DNA from: Herbaspirillum sp. LeCh32-8
GTDB lineage: Bacteria > Pseudomonadota > Gammaproteobacteria > Burkholderiales > Burkholderiaceae_D
Length of the DNA: 64,000 nucleotides
Direction: 5' to 3'
Assembly (NCBI RefSeq): GCF_017814915.1
Contig: NZ_JAGIPZ010000001.1
Coordinates: 327,892-391,891 of the forward strand
Position numbers and translations under genes: made by a program. Shown here piece after piece: positions 8,180 to 17,376 of the stretch. The notes below the pieces were generated by a model. That model worked only from the letters and a program-made list of their open reading frames with translations, was not told the DNA's origin and did no database searches. The first letter of the stretch is position 1; the number at the start of each line of letters is the position of its first letter.

Positions 8180-10675
8180 TTGAGCCAATTTCCCTATTCC
8201 ATTCCCAGCCGGGAAGAGATCCTCGGCATCCTGCGTACTTCGCCGGCCGCACAAGGCGCATCCAGCCTGGCTGCCGCGCTGGGCGTCAAGCCTGAAGAGA
8301 TGGATGGCCTGACGCGCCGGCTCAACGCCATGGAACGCGACGGCCAGATCAAGCCCGACCGCGCCGGCAACTACAAGCTGACCCATTCGCCTAACTTCAT
8401 CGAAGGGCGCGTGTCCAGCCATCGCGACGGTTTCGGCTTCCTGCTGCCGGACGACGGCAGCGACGACCTGTTCCTGCCCGAGAAGGAAATGCAGAAGGTG
8501 ATGCACGGCGACCGCGTCCAGGCGCGCATCGTCGGCACCGACCGCCGCGGCCGTCCGGAAGGCACCATCGTGGAAGTGGTGGAACGCGCCAATTCCCACG
8601 TGATCGGTCGCCTGTTGAATGAAAACGGCGTGTGGGTGGTGGCGCCCGAAGACAAGCGCATCGGCCACGACGTGCTGCTGGCGGGTTCTCCCGGCAAGGC
8701 CAAGGCGGGGCAGGTGGTGAGCGTAGAGCTGACCGAGCATCCGTCGCGCTACACGCAACCGGTGGGCAAGATCGTCGAGATCCTCGGCGACATCGACGAC
8801 CCCGGCATGGAAATCGAAATCGCCGTGCGCAAATACGGCGTGCCGCATGAATTTTCGGACGCCGCCAAGAAGCTCTCCGCCAAGTTGCCCAGCGAAGTAC
8901 GCGCGGCCGACTTGAAAGATCGCGTTGACCTGCGCGACGTGCCGCTGGTCACGATCGACGGCGAAGATGCGCGCGACTTCGACGACGCGGTCTATTGCGA
9001 ACCGGTCAAGATCGGCCGCGCCAAGGGTTACCGCCTGATCGTGGCGATCGCCGACGTCAGCCATTACGTCAAGCCCAACGATGCGCTGGACACCGACGCG
9101 CTGGAGCGCAGCACCTCGGTCTACTTCCCGCGCCGCGTGATCCCGATGCTGCCGGAGAAGCTGTCCAACGGCCTGTGCTCGCTGAACCCCGACGTTGACC
9201 GCCTGACGCTGGTGTGCGATGCCGTGATCACTGCCAAGGGCGAGATCAAGGCCTACCAGTTCTATCCTGCGGTGATCCACTCGGCCGCGCGGCTGACCTA
9301 TACCGAAGTGGCCTCCATCCTGGCCAATACCAAGGGCCCGGAAGCGGCGCGCCGCATCGGCCTGGTGCCGCACCTGACGCACCTGTACGAAGTGTTCCAG
9401 GCCTTGCTGACAGCACGCCAGGCGCGCGGCGCGATCGACTTCGAGACCACCGAGACCTACATCGTCTGCAACGCCGCCGGCAAGATCGAGAAGATCCTGC
9501 CGCGCACCCGCAACGACGCGCACCGCCTGATCGAGGAGTGCATGCTGGCGGCCAACGTCTGCGCCGCCGACCTGCTCAAGCGCCACGATCATCCGGCGCT
9601 GTATCGCATCCACGCCGGCCCGACCAAGGAAAAGCTGACTCAGCTGCGCAACTTCCTCAAGCAGACCGGCCTGACCCTGGGCGGCGGCGACAACCCGAGC
9701 GCCTCTGACTACGCCGAGCTGATGCCCAAGATCAAGGCGCGTCCGGATGCGCTGCTGGTGCAGACCATGCTGCTGCGCTCGATGCAGCAGGCGGTCTACA
9801 GCCCCGACAACATCGGTCACTTCGGCCTGTCGTACGAGTCCTACGCGCACTTCACCAGCCCGATCCGCCGCTATCCCGACCTGCTCACGCATCGCGCCAT
9901 CAAGGCGGTGCTGCAGGGCAAGCGTTACGATCCCAAGGGCATCGACAGCAGCGCATTGAACACCTCGATCTCGCCGGCCGCGCGCAAGATGCAGCAGCAA
10001 CAGCGCGCCGCTGACAAGGCCGCCGGCAAGAAGCCGCGCAATGAAGGCAGCCAAGGCATCTGGGAAGCGCTGGGCCTACACTGCTCGGCCAACGAACGCC
10101 GCGCCGACGAGGCATCGCGTGACGTCGAGGCATGGCTGAAGTGCTACTTTATCCGCGACAAGCTGGGCGAGGAATTCACCGGCACCATTTCCGGCGTGGC
10201 CACGTTCGGCATCTTCGTGCAGCTCGACACGCTGTACATCGAAGGCCTGGTGCACGTCACCGAGCTGGGCGCCGACTACTTCCAGTACGACGAAGCGCGC
10301 CACGAGCTGCGCGGCGAGCGCACCGGCATCCGCTACCAGCTGACCGACCGCGTCACGGTGCAGGTTAGCCGCGTCGACCTCGATGCGCGCAAGATCGACC
10401 TCGCGCTGGTCAACGAGCCGGGCATCCGCACCCTGATCAAAAACGAAGCCAAGCGCGCCGAAAACGCCGCGCGCGGCAAGCCGGCCGCGACCAGGGAGCC
10501 GGCCGCCAAGTCCAAGCGGGCGGCAGCGCCCAAGCCGGCGAAGGCGGCCAAGGCCAAAGGCGGCAGTGCGAACGCCGGCGCTGGCGCCGCACGCGGCGGC
10601 GGGCGTCCGGGCGAGGCCGACCGCAAGCGCGCAGCCTCCAAGGGCTTCAACAAGGGCGGCAAGAAAAAGCGCTGA
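8180..10675 (+). CDS. rnr: Ribonuclease R
   Basis: 831 residues; processive 3'-5' exoribonuclease that degrades structured RNA and acts in mRNA and rRNA quality control. Order: winged-helix-like start (residues 1-65), cold-shock/OB region (RVSSHRDGFGFLLPDDGSDD, about 75-95), the catalytic RNB domain (VTIDGEDARDFDDAVYCE, about 255-272, with the metal-binding Asp cluster; YAHFTSPIRRYPDLLTHR near 555), an S1 domain (FTGTISGVATFGIFVQL, about 660-676) and a Lys/Ala-rich basic tail from about 755. The start appears to be TTG at 8180; no ATG fits the conserved N-terminus. Followed by rlmB 55 bp later, as in many proteobacteria. Confidence 0.95.
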   Translation: MSQFPYSIPSREEILGILRTSPAAQGASSLAAALGVKPEEMDGLTRRLNAMERDGQIKPDRAGNYKLTHSPNFIEGRVSSHRDGFGFLLPDDGSDDLFLPEKEMQKVMHGDRVQARIVGTDRRGRPEGTIVEVVERANSHVIGRLLNENGVWVVAPEDKRIGHDVLLAGSPGKAKAGQVVSVELTEHPSRYTQPVGKIVEILGDIDDPGMEIEIAVRKYGVPHEFSDAAKKLSAKLPSEVRAADLKDRVDLRDVPLVTIDGEDARDFDDAVYCEPVKIGRAKGYRLIVAIADVSHYVKPNDALDTDALERSTSVYFPRRVIPMLPEKLSNGLCSLNPDVDRLTLVCDAVITAKGEIKAYQFYPAVIHSAARLTYTEVASILANTKGPEAARRIGLVPHLTHLYEVFQALLTARQARGAIDFETTETYIVCNAAGKIEKILPRTRNDAHRLIEECMLAANVCAADLLKRHDHPALYRIHAGPTKEKLTQLRNFLKQTGLTLGGGDNPSASDYAELMPKIKARPDALLVQTMLLRSMQQAVYSPDNIGHFGLSYESYAHFTSPIRRYPDLLTHRAIKAVLQGKRYDPKGIDSSALNTSISPAARKMQQQQRAADKAAGKKPRNEGSQGIWEALGLHCSANERRADEASRDVEAWLKCYFIRDKLGEEFTGTISGVATFGIFVQLDTLYIEGLVHVTELGADYFQYDEARHELRGERTGIRYQLTDRVTVQVSRVDLDARKIDLALVNEPGIRTLIKNEAKRAENAARGKPAATREPAAKSKRAAAPKPAKAAKAKGGSANAGAGAARGGGRPGEADRKRAASKGFNKGGKKKR

Positions 10676-10730
10676 GCCCGGCGCATTCGATTCACGACAG
10701 ATTTACAGCAAGTAGAAACAAGCAGGATTT

Positions 10731-11468
10731 ATGAAGAGCAAAATGATTTTCGGCTTCCATGCCGTGACGTCCCGCATCCGCCACGAAGCTTCGTCGGTGG
10801 ATGAGATCTACGTGGACGCCGATCGGCGCGATCGCCGCATGCTGGATCTGCTGCATGTGGCGAAAGAAGCCAACGTGCGCATCATCCAGGCCGACGACCA
10901 GCGCCTGTCGGCCATGGTCGGCACGCGCCGTCACCAGGGCGTGGTGGCGAAGGCCGCCGCGCTGTCGCTGGCGCGCACCCTGGATGAGCTGCTGGACGCG
11001 GTGGAAGGCCCGCCACTGCTGCTGATCCTGGACGGCATCACCGACCCGCACAACCTGGGCGCCTGCCTGCGCGTGGCCGACGGCGCAGGCGCGCATGCGG
11101 TGATCGCACCGAAGGACCGTGCAGTCGGCCTGAACGCCACGGCCATGAAGGTCTCCAGCGGCGCCTCCGACACCGTGCCCTACATCACCGTGACCAACCT
11201 GGCGCGCACCATGCGCGACCTGAAGGAGCGCGGCGTGTGGATCATCGGCACCTCCGACGACGCCGAGAAGGGCCTCTACGAAGGCGACTTCACCGGCCCC
11301 ACCGCACTGGTGATGGGTTCGGAGGGCGAGGGCATGCGTCGTCTGACGCGCGAAACCTGCGACATCCTGGTCAACATCCCGATGTTCGGCTCGGTCGAGA
11401 GCCTGAACGTGTCGGTGGCTTCGGGCGTGTGTCTGTACGAGGCGCGACGCCAGCGCTTGCCCAAGTAA
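10731..11468 (+). CDS. rlmB: 23S rRNA (guanosine-2'-O-)-methyltransferase RlmB
   Basis: 245-residue SpoU/TrmH-type methyltransferase that modifies G2251 of 23S rRNA using SAM. The N-terminal L30-like substrate domain starts [20 protein letters not shown]. The SPOUT motifs are all present: [20 protein letters not shown] (motif 1), [17 protein letters not shown] (motif 2) and [20 protein letters not shown] (motif 3), which forms the trefoil-knot SAM site. Located downstream of rnr, as commonly seen, and probably in the same transcript. Confidence 0.95.
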   Translation: MKSKMIFGFHAVTSRIRHEASSVDEIYVDADRRDRRMLDLLHVAKEANVRIIQADDQRLSAMVGTRRHQGVVAKAAALSLARTLDELLDAVEGPPLLLILDGITDPHNLGACLRVADGAGAHAVIAPKDRAVGLNATAMKVSSGASDTVPYITVTNLARTMRDLKERGVWIIGTSDDAEKGLYEGDFTGPTALVMGSEGEGMRRLTRETCDILVNIPMFGSVESLNVSVASGVCLYEARRQRLPK

Positions 11469-11493
11469 GTCCGGTCATCTTCAGCGTGACAAT

Positions 11494-11526
11494 GTCGCCG
11501 GACTTTATGTCCGGCGATTTTTTTTG
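11494..11526 (+). terminator. Terminator after rlmB
   Basis: CGCCGGAC / GTCCGGCG stem with a TTTAT loop followed by a run of T, starting 26 bp after the rlmB stop. Confidence 0.88.
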
Positions 11527-11559
11527 CTCTACTGTTTCAACCGCCACAGGAAATCCATC

Positions 11560-12312
11560 ATGTTCAGCCGACTCAGAGAAGACATCGCCAGCATCCGCGA
11601 GCGCGACCCCGCCGCGCGCAACAGCTGGGAGGTGCTGACCTGTTATCCGGGGCTGCACGCGATGGTCATGCACCGCTGGGCCAAGGCCTGCTGGCAGGCC
11701 GACATGAAGTGGCTGGGGCGTTTCATTTCGCACATCGCGCGCGGCCTGACCGGCATCGAGATCCACCCGGGCGCCACCATCGGCCGCCGGGTTTTCATCG
11801 ACCATGGATTCGGCGTGGTGATCGGCGAGACCGCGGTGATCGGCGAGGGCTGCACCATCTACCAGGGCGTGACGCTGGGCGGCACTTCGCTGTCCAAGGG
11901 CGCCAAGCGTCATCCCACGCTGGGGCGCGGCGTGATCGTCGGCGCCGGCGCCAAGGTGCTGGGTGGCTTCACGGTAGGGGACGGCGCCAAGGTCGGGTCC
12001 AACGCGGTGGTCACCAAGCCGGTGCCGGCCGGCGCGACAGCGGTCGGCAACCCGGCGCGCATCGTCGAGCGCAATGCGGTGCAGGATCCACGCGGTCAGG
12101 CTGCGGCGCGCATGTTCTCCGCCTACGGCGTGGTGCCCAATGGCGACGATCCGCTGTCGCAGGCCTTGCACGGCCTGATCAACCAGGTGGCGGCGCAGGA
12201 GTTGCAGATGGAGGCGATGCTGGCAGCGCTGAAGGAGGCGGGGATAGGGTGTCGACGCTTCGATGAGTTGAGCAAGTTCGATGCGGCGCAGTTGAATCGC
12301 CTAGTGGATTGA
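11560..12312 (+). CDS. cysE: Serine O-acetyltransferase
   Basis: 250 residues. CysE acetylates serine with acetyl-CoA, the first committed step of cysteine synthesis. The N-terminal helical part ([20 protein letters not shown]) is followed by hexapeptide repeats of a left-handed beta helix: [38 protein letters not shown] and [19 protein letters not shown], which contains the active-site His region. The ATG at 11560 has GGAAA upstream. Preceded by a terminator, so probably transcribed from its own promoter. Confidence 0.94.
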   Translation: MFSRLREDIASIRERDPAARNSWEVLTCYPGLHAMVMHRWAKACWQADMKWLGRFISHIARGLTGIEIHPGATIGRRVFIDHGFGVVIGETAVIGEGCTIYQGVTLGGTSLSKGAKRHPTLGRGVIVGAGAKVLGGFTVGDGAKVGSNAVVTKPVPAGATAVGNPARIVERNAVQDPRGQAAARMFSAYGVVPNGDDPLSQALHGLINQVAAQELQMEAMLAALKEAGIGCRRFDELSKFDAAQLNRLVD

Positions 12313-12369
12313 GCTGCATCATGCAGTTACGCGATGTCGCCACTTGAGACCGATGAATGCAGCCGTTGC

Positions 12370-12401
12370 AAAAAGGGCCTGACATTGTCAGGCCCTTTTT
12401 G
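12370..12401. terminator. Bidirectional terminator between cysE and lpxH
   Basis: AAAAAGGGCCTGACA pairs with TGTCAGGCCCTTTTT around a short loop; A and T tracts on both sides serve the convergent genes. Confidence 0.88.
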
Positions 12402-12431
12402 TTTGCGTCGTCGATACGATGCCGACCGGGT

Positions 12432-13217
12432 TCAGGCGATGACCGCCCCGGCCGCGTCGTGGCGATGCAGCGCGCCGTCGGCCGTCAGGCTGATCCAGCC
12501 GCCGCGCGGCGCATCCACGTCGTATTCCCAGTCCGGCAGCACATAGCGCAGGCGCTTGCCGTCGTCCAGCCGGTGCATGGCGGGGCGGTGCGTGTGGCCA
12601 TGGATCAGCGTGTCGGTCGCGGTCTGGGCGAACAACTGGTCGATGGCGCCGGCGTTCACGTCCATGATTTCGTAGGACTTGTTCTGGTTGACATCCTGGC
12701 TGTTCTTGCGCATGCCCTCGATGATGGCCTTGCGCTGGGCCAGCGGCATGGCCAGGAATTGCTGCTGGTAGGCCGGCTGGCGCACCTGCGCGCGAAACGC
12801 CATATACGCCTGGTCGTCGGTGCACTGGGCGTCGCCGTGGGCCAGCGCCAGCGTGCGGCCGGCCAGCGTGAGCACATGCGGGTCGTCCAGCAGCGTCAGG
12901 CCGGCAGCGTCGGCAAAGCCCTGGCCGACCAGGAAGTCGCGGTTGCCGGCGATCCAGAACACCTGCACGCCGTGCACTTGCAGCGCCTTGATGGCATCGG
13001 CGATCTGCTGGTTGTAGGGCGTGGCGAGATCGTCATCGCCGGCCCAGTATTCGAAGATGTCGCCCAGCAGGTACAACTGCTGCGTCTGGCGCGCATGGGT
13101 TTGCAGGAACGCGAGGAAGGCTGCGGTGGTGCGGGGCAGCGAAGCCTGCAGATGGAGGTCTGAAACAAAAAGCGCAACCGTCGGTTGCGCTTTTTGCATG
13201 AACTGGAAGTCAGTCAT
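12432..13217 (-). CDS. lpxH: UDP-2,3-diacylglucosamine diphosphatase LpxH
   Basis: 261-residue calcineurin-like metallophosphoesterase that hydrolyses UDP-2,3-diacylglucosamine to lipid X in lipid A synthesis, at the inner face of the inner membrane. Metal-binding motifs are in order: LFVSDLHL (D..H), LLGDIFEYWAGDD (GD), WIAGNRDFL (GN.D), ALAHGDAQCTDD (H) and LIHGHTHRPAMH (GHxH). It lies 28 bp after the cyclophilin ppiB in the same direction. The start at 13217 has no strong ribosome site; an alternative ATG lies six codons in. Confidence 0.94.
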   Translation of the reverse strand: MTDFQFMQKAQPTVALFVSDLHLQASLPRTTAAFLAFLQTHARQTQQLYLLGDIFEYWAGDDDLATPYNQQIADAIKALQVHGVQVFWIAGNRDFLVGQGFADAAGLTLLDDPHVLTLAGRTLALAHGDAQCTDDQAYMAFRAQVRQPAYQQQFLAMPLAQRKAIIEGMRKNSQDVNQNKSYEIMDVNAGAIDQLFAQTATDTLIHGHTHRPAMHRLDDGKRLRYVLPDWEYDVDAPRGGWISLTADGALHRHDAAGAVIA

Positions 13218-13245
13218 CGTGATTGGCGTGGGCCGATGCGGATGC

Positions 13246-13734
13246 TCAGACCACTTCAGCCTTTTCGATCACGACATCTTCAGCCGGAACGTCGGCGAAC
13301 ATGCCGGCGCGGGTGGTCTTGACGCCCTTGATCTTGTCGACCACTTCGGTGCCTTCGACGACCTTGCCGAACACGCAATAACCCCAGCCGTCCTGGCCCG
13401 GGAAGTCCAGGAAGCTGTTGTTCTTGACGTTGATGAAGAACTGCGCCGAAGCCGAGTGCGGAGCGGCGGTGCGCGCCATGGCCAGGGTGTACGGCTCGTT
13501 CTTCAGGCCGTTCTTGGCTTCGTTCTCGATCGGGTCGCGGGTTTCCTTTTGCTTCATGCCGGGCTCGAAACCGCCGCCCTGAACCATGAAGCCGTCGATC
13601 ACGCGGTGGAAGATGGTGCCGTTGTAGTGGCCCGAGTTCACGTAAGCCAGGAAGTTTTCAACGGTCTTCGGCGCCTTTTCCGCGTCCAGTTCGATCTTGA
13701 TGTTGCCGTGGTTGGTGGTGAGCAGAACAGCCAT
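13246..13734 (-). CDS. ppiB: Peptidyl-prolyl cis-trans isomerase B (cytoplasmic cyclophilin)
   Basis: 162-residue single-domain cyclophilin without a signal peptide. Visible signatures: [20 protein letters not shown] (containing the catalytic Arg of the FHRVI motif), [12 protein letters not shown], and [12 protein letters not shown]. The ATG at 13734 has AAAGGA upstream and matches family starts; a longer frame adds an unsupported leader. Directly downstream of the paralogue ppiA, but separated from it by a terminator-like hairpin. Confidence 0.95.
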   Translation of the reverse strand: MAVLLTTNHGNIKIELDAEKAPKTVENFLAYVNSGHYNGTIFHRVIDGFMVQGGGFEPGMKQKETRDPIENEAKNGLKNEPYTLAMARTAAPHSASAQFFINVKNNSFLDFPGQDGWGYCVFGKVVEGTEVVDKIKGVKTTRAGMFADVPAEDVVIEKAEVV

Positions 13735-13763
13735 GTTGAATCCTTTGCTTGATGAATAGGTAA

Positions 13764-13801
13764 TAAAAAAACCAAGGGGCTCGCGCAAAAGCGGGAGCCC
13801 G
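13764..13801 (-). terminator. Terminator-like hairpin between ppiA and ppiB
   Basis: On the minus strand GGGCTC..CGC pairs with GCG.GAGCCC, followed after TTGG by seven T. It lies after the ppiA stop and just before ppiB, so it may reduce readthrough into ppiB and lpxH. Confidence 0.65.
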
Positions 13802-13841
13802 CCTGTGTCGGGCCGTAGCCCGGATGCATCGTCCGGTCGGC

Positions 13842-14411
13842 TTACTTGACCAGTGTTGCCGATTCGATCACGACCGGGGTGGCCGGAACGTCGCCGGCGC
13901 CGGTGCGCACTTGTTTGATCTTGTCGACCACATCAGCGCCCTGGATGACCTTGCCGAACACCGCGTAGCCCCAGCCGTCCTGTCCTGGATAGTCCAGGAA
14001 GCGGTTGTTGGCGACGTTGATGAAGAATTGCGCGGTCGCCGAATGCGGGGCCATGGTGCGCGCCATGGCGACAGTATAAACCTCGTTCTTCAAACCGTTC
14101 TTGGCCTCGTTCTGGATCGGGGCGTCGGTCTGCTTTTCACGCATGTTCTGGTCGTAGCCGCCGCCCTGGATCATGAAGCCGTTGATCACGCGGTGGAACA
14201 CGGTGCCGTTGTACTGGCCCTTCTTGACGTACTTCAGGAAGTTGTCGACGGAGATCGGGGCCTTTTCCGGGTTGAGCTCGACCACGATGTCGCCCATGTT
14301 GGTCTTGATCAGCACGCGCGGCTCACCGGCGGCGAAGGCCGAAGCGGCAACGGAGAGGCTGAGGGCGGCGGCTGCGGCGGTGCGCAGCAGGCTACGGCGG
14401 GAGATCATCAT
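13842..14411 (-). CDS. ppiA: Peptidyl-prolyl cis-trans isomerase A (exported cyclophilin)
   Basis: 189 residues: a signal peptide ([19 protein letters not shown], cleavage near ASAFA-AGEP) followed by a cyclophilin domain nearly parallel to ppiB. Motifs [35 protein letters not shown] and [12 protein letters not shown] are present. It should act as a periplasmic folding catalyst. The SRRSLL start resembles a weak Tat signal, but the twin Arg lacks the full consensus, so Sec export is equally possible. The start overlaps the end of the L,D-transpeptidase gene by 4 bases (ATGA), indicating translational coupling. Confidence 0.94.
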   Translation of the reverse strand: MMISRRSLLRTAAAAALSLSVAASAFAAGEPRVLIKTNMGDIVVELNPEKAPISVDNFLKYVKKGQYNGTVFHRVINGFMIQGGGYDQNMREKQTDAPIQNEAKNGLKNEVYTVAMARTMAPHSATAQFFINVANNRFLDYPGQDGWGYAVFGKVIQGADVVDKIKQVRTGAGDVPATPVVIESATLVK

Positions 14412-15658
14412 GCGTTACCTTCGTAAATAATTTTCCATTGCGATCCTTCCTTGACCCAATACTGGCGTTTGCGGATCGCGTTCTTGCTCTTGCCGACAGC
14501 GCTTTCCTGCGTAAAAGTGCTGACGATCATGTCTTCCGGGCCGCCGGGATAGCGGAACAGGCTGACGTCGCGCAGTTTGACACTGGTGAAGCGCGCGCCG
14601 TTCATGCTTTTCTGCTGGCGGCCGAACCAGGTCGACAGGCTTTCGCCCTGGGCCGAGCGGAAATCGCTGGAATAGTAGGCCAACGTCTTGTCGCTGTCGG
14701 GGTTTTCCAGCGACTGTTGCCATTGCTCCAGCATGGCGGCGGCGGCGTCGCGCTGCTTGCCCCATTCACCTTTGTCGACGAATTGCACATGCTGGCTGAT
14801 CACCACCACGGTCTTGCCGACCTCGGCGGTGGAATACAGGTTCTGCAGGTCTGGATTGGCCAGCACCACGCAGCCGTCCGAGGACAGCGGCGGACGGCTG
14901 AAATTGTCCGACGGCGTGCCATGCAGCCAGATGCCGTAGCCGCTGCGGCCGTTGCGCTTGTCCCACTCGTTCGGATACGACAGCGGCAGCGCGCCGGTGC
15001 CGTAGAAGTCCGGCAGCTTGGGGCCCGGGATGCGGTTGTTCACGTAGTACACGCCGATCGGGGTGCGCTGGTCGCCTTCCTTGGACTTGTTGGCGCCGAA
15101 GCGGCCCTGCGAGATGTAATAGTCGGTCTGGTACTTCAGCTCGCCGCCCTGGTTTTCATAGACGTACATGCGCGAGCGCGAGGTGTCGACCACCAGTACG
15201 TTCTTCTGGTCGTCGCCGACCTGCAGCACGGCCTTGGGAATGAGCTTGGGATCCGGCTTTTCCTGCAGCGAGCGGATGCGCACCATGGCTTCGTCGCGCA
15301 GTTCCTTGAGCTTGTCCTGCGGACCGTCAGGCATGGCGCCGAAGTTGCGCACCGGGCGCGCGTGCATGGTCAGCAGGTCGCCGCGCACCAGGTGGCCGAG
15401 GCGGAAGGTGGGGTAGGCCGCCACCAGTGCATCGGCCTTGACCTGGGCTTCGCGCAGGCGGTTGGCGCCGAGATCCTTGTAGATGTCGATCAGCAGGGCT
15501 TCCGGATCCGGCTTGCCGACGGCGGCGGTCGGGCCCGCGCTCTGCGGGGGAATGGAGGAAGAGGAGGCGACGCTGCCCGCCGTGGGCATGGCCGCCAGGC
15601 ACAACATCAGCAGGCGGCCCAGCATGCGCGTGGGACGCCCTTGTGAAACTCGATCCAC
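14408..15658 (-). CDS. L,D-transpeptidase (YkuD) family protein
   Basis: 416 residues. After a signal peptide (about 1-30) a Pro/Ser-rich linker leads to a helical region (55-135) and a YkuD catalytic domain (about 150-288). The active-site signature is [17 protein letters not shown] with His246 and nucleophile Cys263. Enzymes of this type cross-link peptidoglycan (3-3 links) or attach proteins to it in the periplasm. The C-terminal 110 residues look like an NTF2/DUF4440-type domain ([38 protein letters not shown]). The gene is 3 bp after the TPR protein gene, which carries a similar C-terminal domain. Confidence 0.9.
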   Translation of the reverse strand: MDRVSQGRPTRMLGRLLMLCLAAMPTAGSVASSSSIPPQSAGPTAAVGKPDPEALLIDIYKDLGANRLREAQVKADALVAAYPTFRLGHLVRGDLLTMHARPVRNFGAMPDGPQDKLKELRDEAMVRIRSLQEKPDPKLIPKAVLQVGDDQKNVLVVDTSRSRMYVYENQGGELKYQTDYYISQGRFGANKSKEGDQRTPIGVYYVNNRIPGPKLPDFYGTGALPLSYPNEWDKRNGRSGYGIWLHGTPSDNFSRPPLSSDGCVVLANPDLQNLYSTAEVGKTVVVISQHVQFVDKGEWGKQRDAAAAMLEQWQQSLENPDSDKTLAYYSSDFRSAQGESLSTWFGRQQKSMNGARFTSVKLRDVSLFRYPGGPEDMIVSTFTQESAVGKSKNAIRKRQYWVKEGSQWKIIYEGNA

Positions 15659-15661
15659 CGA

Positions 15662-17188
15662 TTACCCTCCCGATCGTTCCTGTTTGATCAGCCACCGGTT
15701 GCCTTGCTTGACGAACACCAGTGTCTTGCGGCTGTCCACCGTCAGCCGATTGGAATTATATATCTGGCGATAGCGCACGGTCGCGATATTGCCCTTGATG
15801 CTGATCTGGGCGTTGCTGACCTTCACGCTGATGTGGCCCTTGTCCTCGATGCGGGCGCGGCGCTCTTCGGCCCATTCCTTGCGGGAAGCGCCCTTGGGCG
15901 TCTCGAAGTCGCTGGCGTAGTGGGCCAGGTAGCCGCGCACGTCCTTCTCGCTCCAGTCGCGCGCCCAGCTGTTCAGGGACGCCAGCACGGCGTTCTTGTC
16001 CTGGTCGGAGGCGGCGTCGGCCTTGGCCTGGGCGGCCTTGTCGGCCTTCGCCTTCTCGGCGGCGGCCTTGGCTTGCGCCGCCTTGTCGGCAGCCGCCTTT
16101 TCAGCCGCGGCCAGTTTCTCGGCCTGGGCCTTCTGCTTTTCCTTTTCCTTCTCGGCGCGGGCGGCCTTGTCCTTCTCCAGTTTCTCCGCCTTGTCCTTTT
16201 CCTTCTGCGCCAGCAGTTCCTTCTGTTTCTGCTCGGCGGCGGCCTTGTCGGCGGCGGCTTTCTCGGCGCGCGCCTTGTCGGCCGCCGCCTTGTCCGAAGC
16301 GGCCCTGTCAGCGGCGGCCTTTTCCTGTGCAGTCTTGTCGGCAGCGGCCTTATCGGCGGCCGCCTTATCGGCAGCGGCCTTGTCAGCCGAGGCCTTGGCG
16401 ATGGCCGCCTTTTCCGCGGCGGCCTTGTCGGCGGCGGCTTGCTGGGTGGCCTTCTCGGCGGCCAGCGCGCGCGTGCGTTCCTGCTGCTCGGCGGCGGCGG
16501 CGTCGGCCTTGGCCTTGGCGTCGCGCTGCGCGGCCTGGCCGGCGGCGGCGCTGGCCAGGCGCGGCACGGTGCCGCCTGAGGCGTTGCCGTTGAGCGAACG
16601 CAGCAGCGTCAGCTTAGGTTGCGGCACATTGTTGGCCGGATCGATCTGCAGCGCCTTGTCATAGGCCTGGCTGGCCAGCTTGGCGTAGACGTCGCCCAGG
16701 TTCTCCAGCGCGGTGGCGTAAGTCGGGTTGGTGCGCATGGCCATGTCCAGCGAGGCGCGCGCCTTGTCGTACTGTCCTTCGGACGCGTAGAGGACGGCCA
16801 GGTTGTTGTAGGGCTCAGGCAGGTCGGGGAAGTCTTCGGTGAGCTTGGTGAACACCGCGATAGCCTCGGCAGAACGGTTTTGTTCTGCTAAGATCAGGCC
16901 TTTCGTGAAACGCAGTTGCGCATCGCGCGGGTGCTTCGCGAGTATGGCGTCGGTCTTGTTCAACGCTTCGGCGTACTGGCCGGCCCGCATCAGCTTGTTG
17001 ATGTCGGACATTTCGCTGGCGCGGGCGGGGGCGGCAGGGGCAACAAAGAGGGCAGCCACAAGGCTGGACAGCAGCGCAGTCTTGTAGGCAGTTCTATTGA
17101 TCAAACCGCGCAAACCATGAATAGATGTCTGTTCTTGTGATTCTGGGGGCATGGTTTTATCAATGCTATACTCGACGAAAGCAGGCAT
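15662..17188 (-). CDS. Exported TPR protein with long Ala/Lys coiled region and NTF2-like C-terminus
   Basis: 508 residues. A signal peptide (hydrophobic TALLSSLVAALFVAPAA around residue 38-54) precedes 3-4 TPR repeats (about 60-190, e.g. AQLRFTKGLILAEQNRSAEA and PEPYNNLAVLYASEGQYDKA). Residues about 205-395 are an extreme Ala/Lys/Asp/Glu helix built from AADKAAAEK-type repeats, comparable to TolA domain II. The C-terminal 105 residues (LNSWARDWSEKDVRGYLAHY ... GNRWLIKQERSGG) form an NTF2-like domain. Likely an envelope scaffold working with the L,D-transpeptidase 3 bp downstream. The start is uncertain: an ATG 12 codons in is equally possible. Confidence 0.8.
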   Translation of the reverse strand: MPAFVEYSIDKTMPPESQEQTSIHGLRGLINRTAYKTALLSSLVAALFVAPAAPARASEMSDINKLMRAGQYAEALNKTDAILAKHPRDAQLRFTKGLILAEQNRSAEAIAVFTKLTEDFPDLPEPYNNLAVLYASEGQYDKARASLDMAMRTNPTYATALENLGDVYAKLASQAYDKALQIDPANNVPQPKLTLLRSLNGNASGGTVPRLASAAAGQAAQRDAKAKADAAAAEQQERTRALAAEKATQQAAADKAAAEKAAIAKASADKAAADKAAADKAAADKTAQEKAAADRAASDKAAADKARAEKAAADKAAAEQKQKELLAQKEKDKAEKLEKDKAARAEKEKEKQKAQAEKLAAAEKAAADKAAQAKAAAEKAKADKAAQAKADAASDQDKNAVLASLNSWARDWSEKDVRGYLAHYASDFETPKGASRKEWAEERRARIEDKGHISVKVSNAQISIKGNIATVRYRQIYNSNRLTVDSRKTLVFVKQGNRWLIKQERSGG

Positions 17189-17376
17189 TTTATATCAAAC
17201 AAGCACGACAAAAAGAGGTTTGGCTACCGTGACGCGTTCATGTTGCAAGCGCTGACAGAACAATGATCCCCGGGCACAGGTTCCTATCGGGAAGCACCCT
17301 TCCAGGCACCCGCCCCACGCGCAACACATGATCACTGCGTCGTTTCCACTACGGCCAACCCCAGAATTCCCATTCC

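Noticed and set aside
15704..16664. Plus-strand open frames opposite the TPR protein
   Set aside because: They mirror the Ala/Lys repeat on the other strand and contain only Leu/Gly or Ser/Ala runs.
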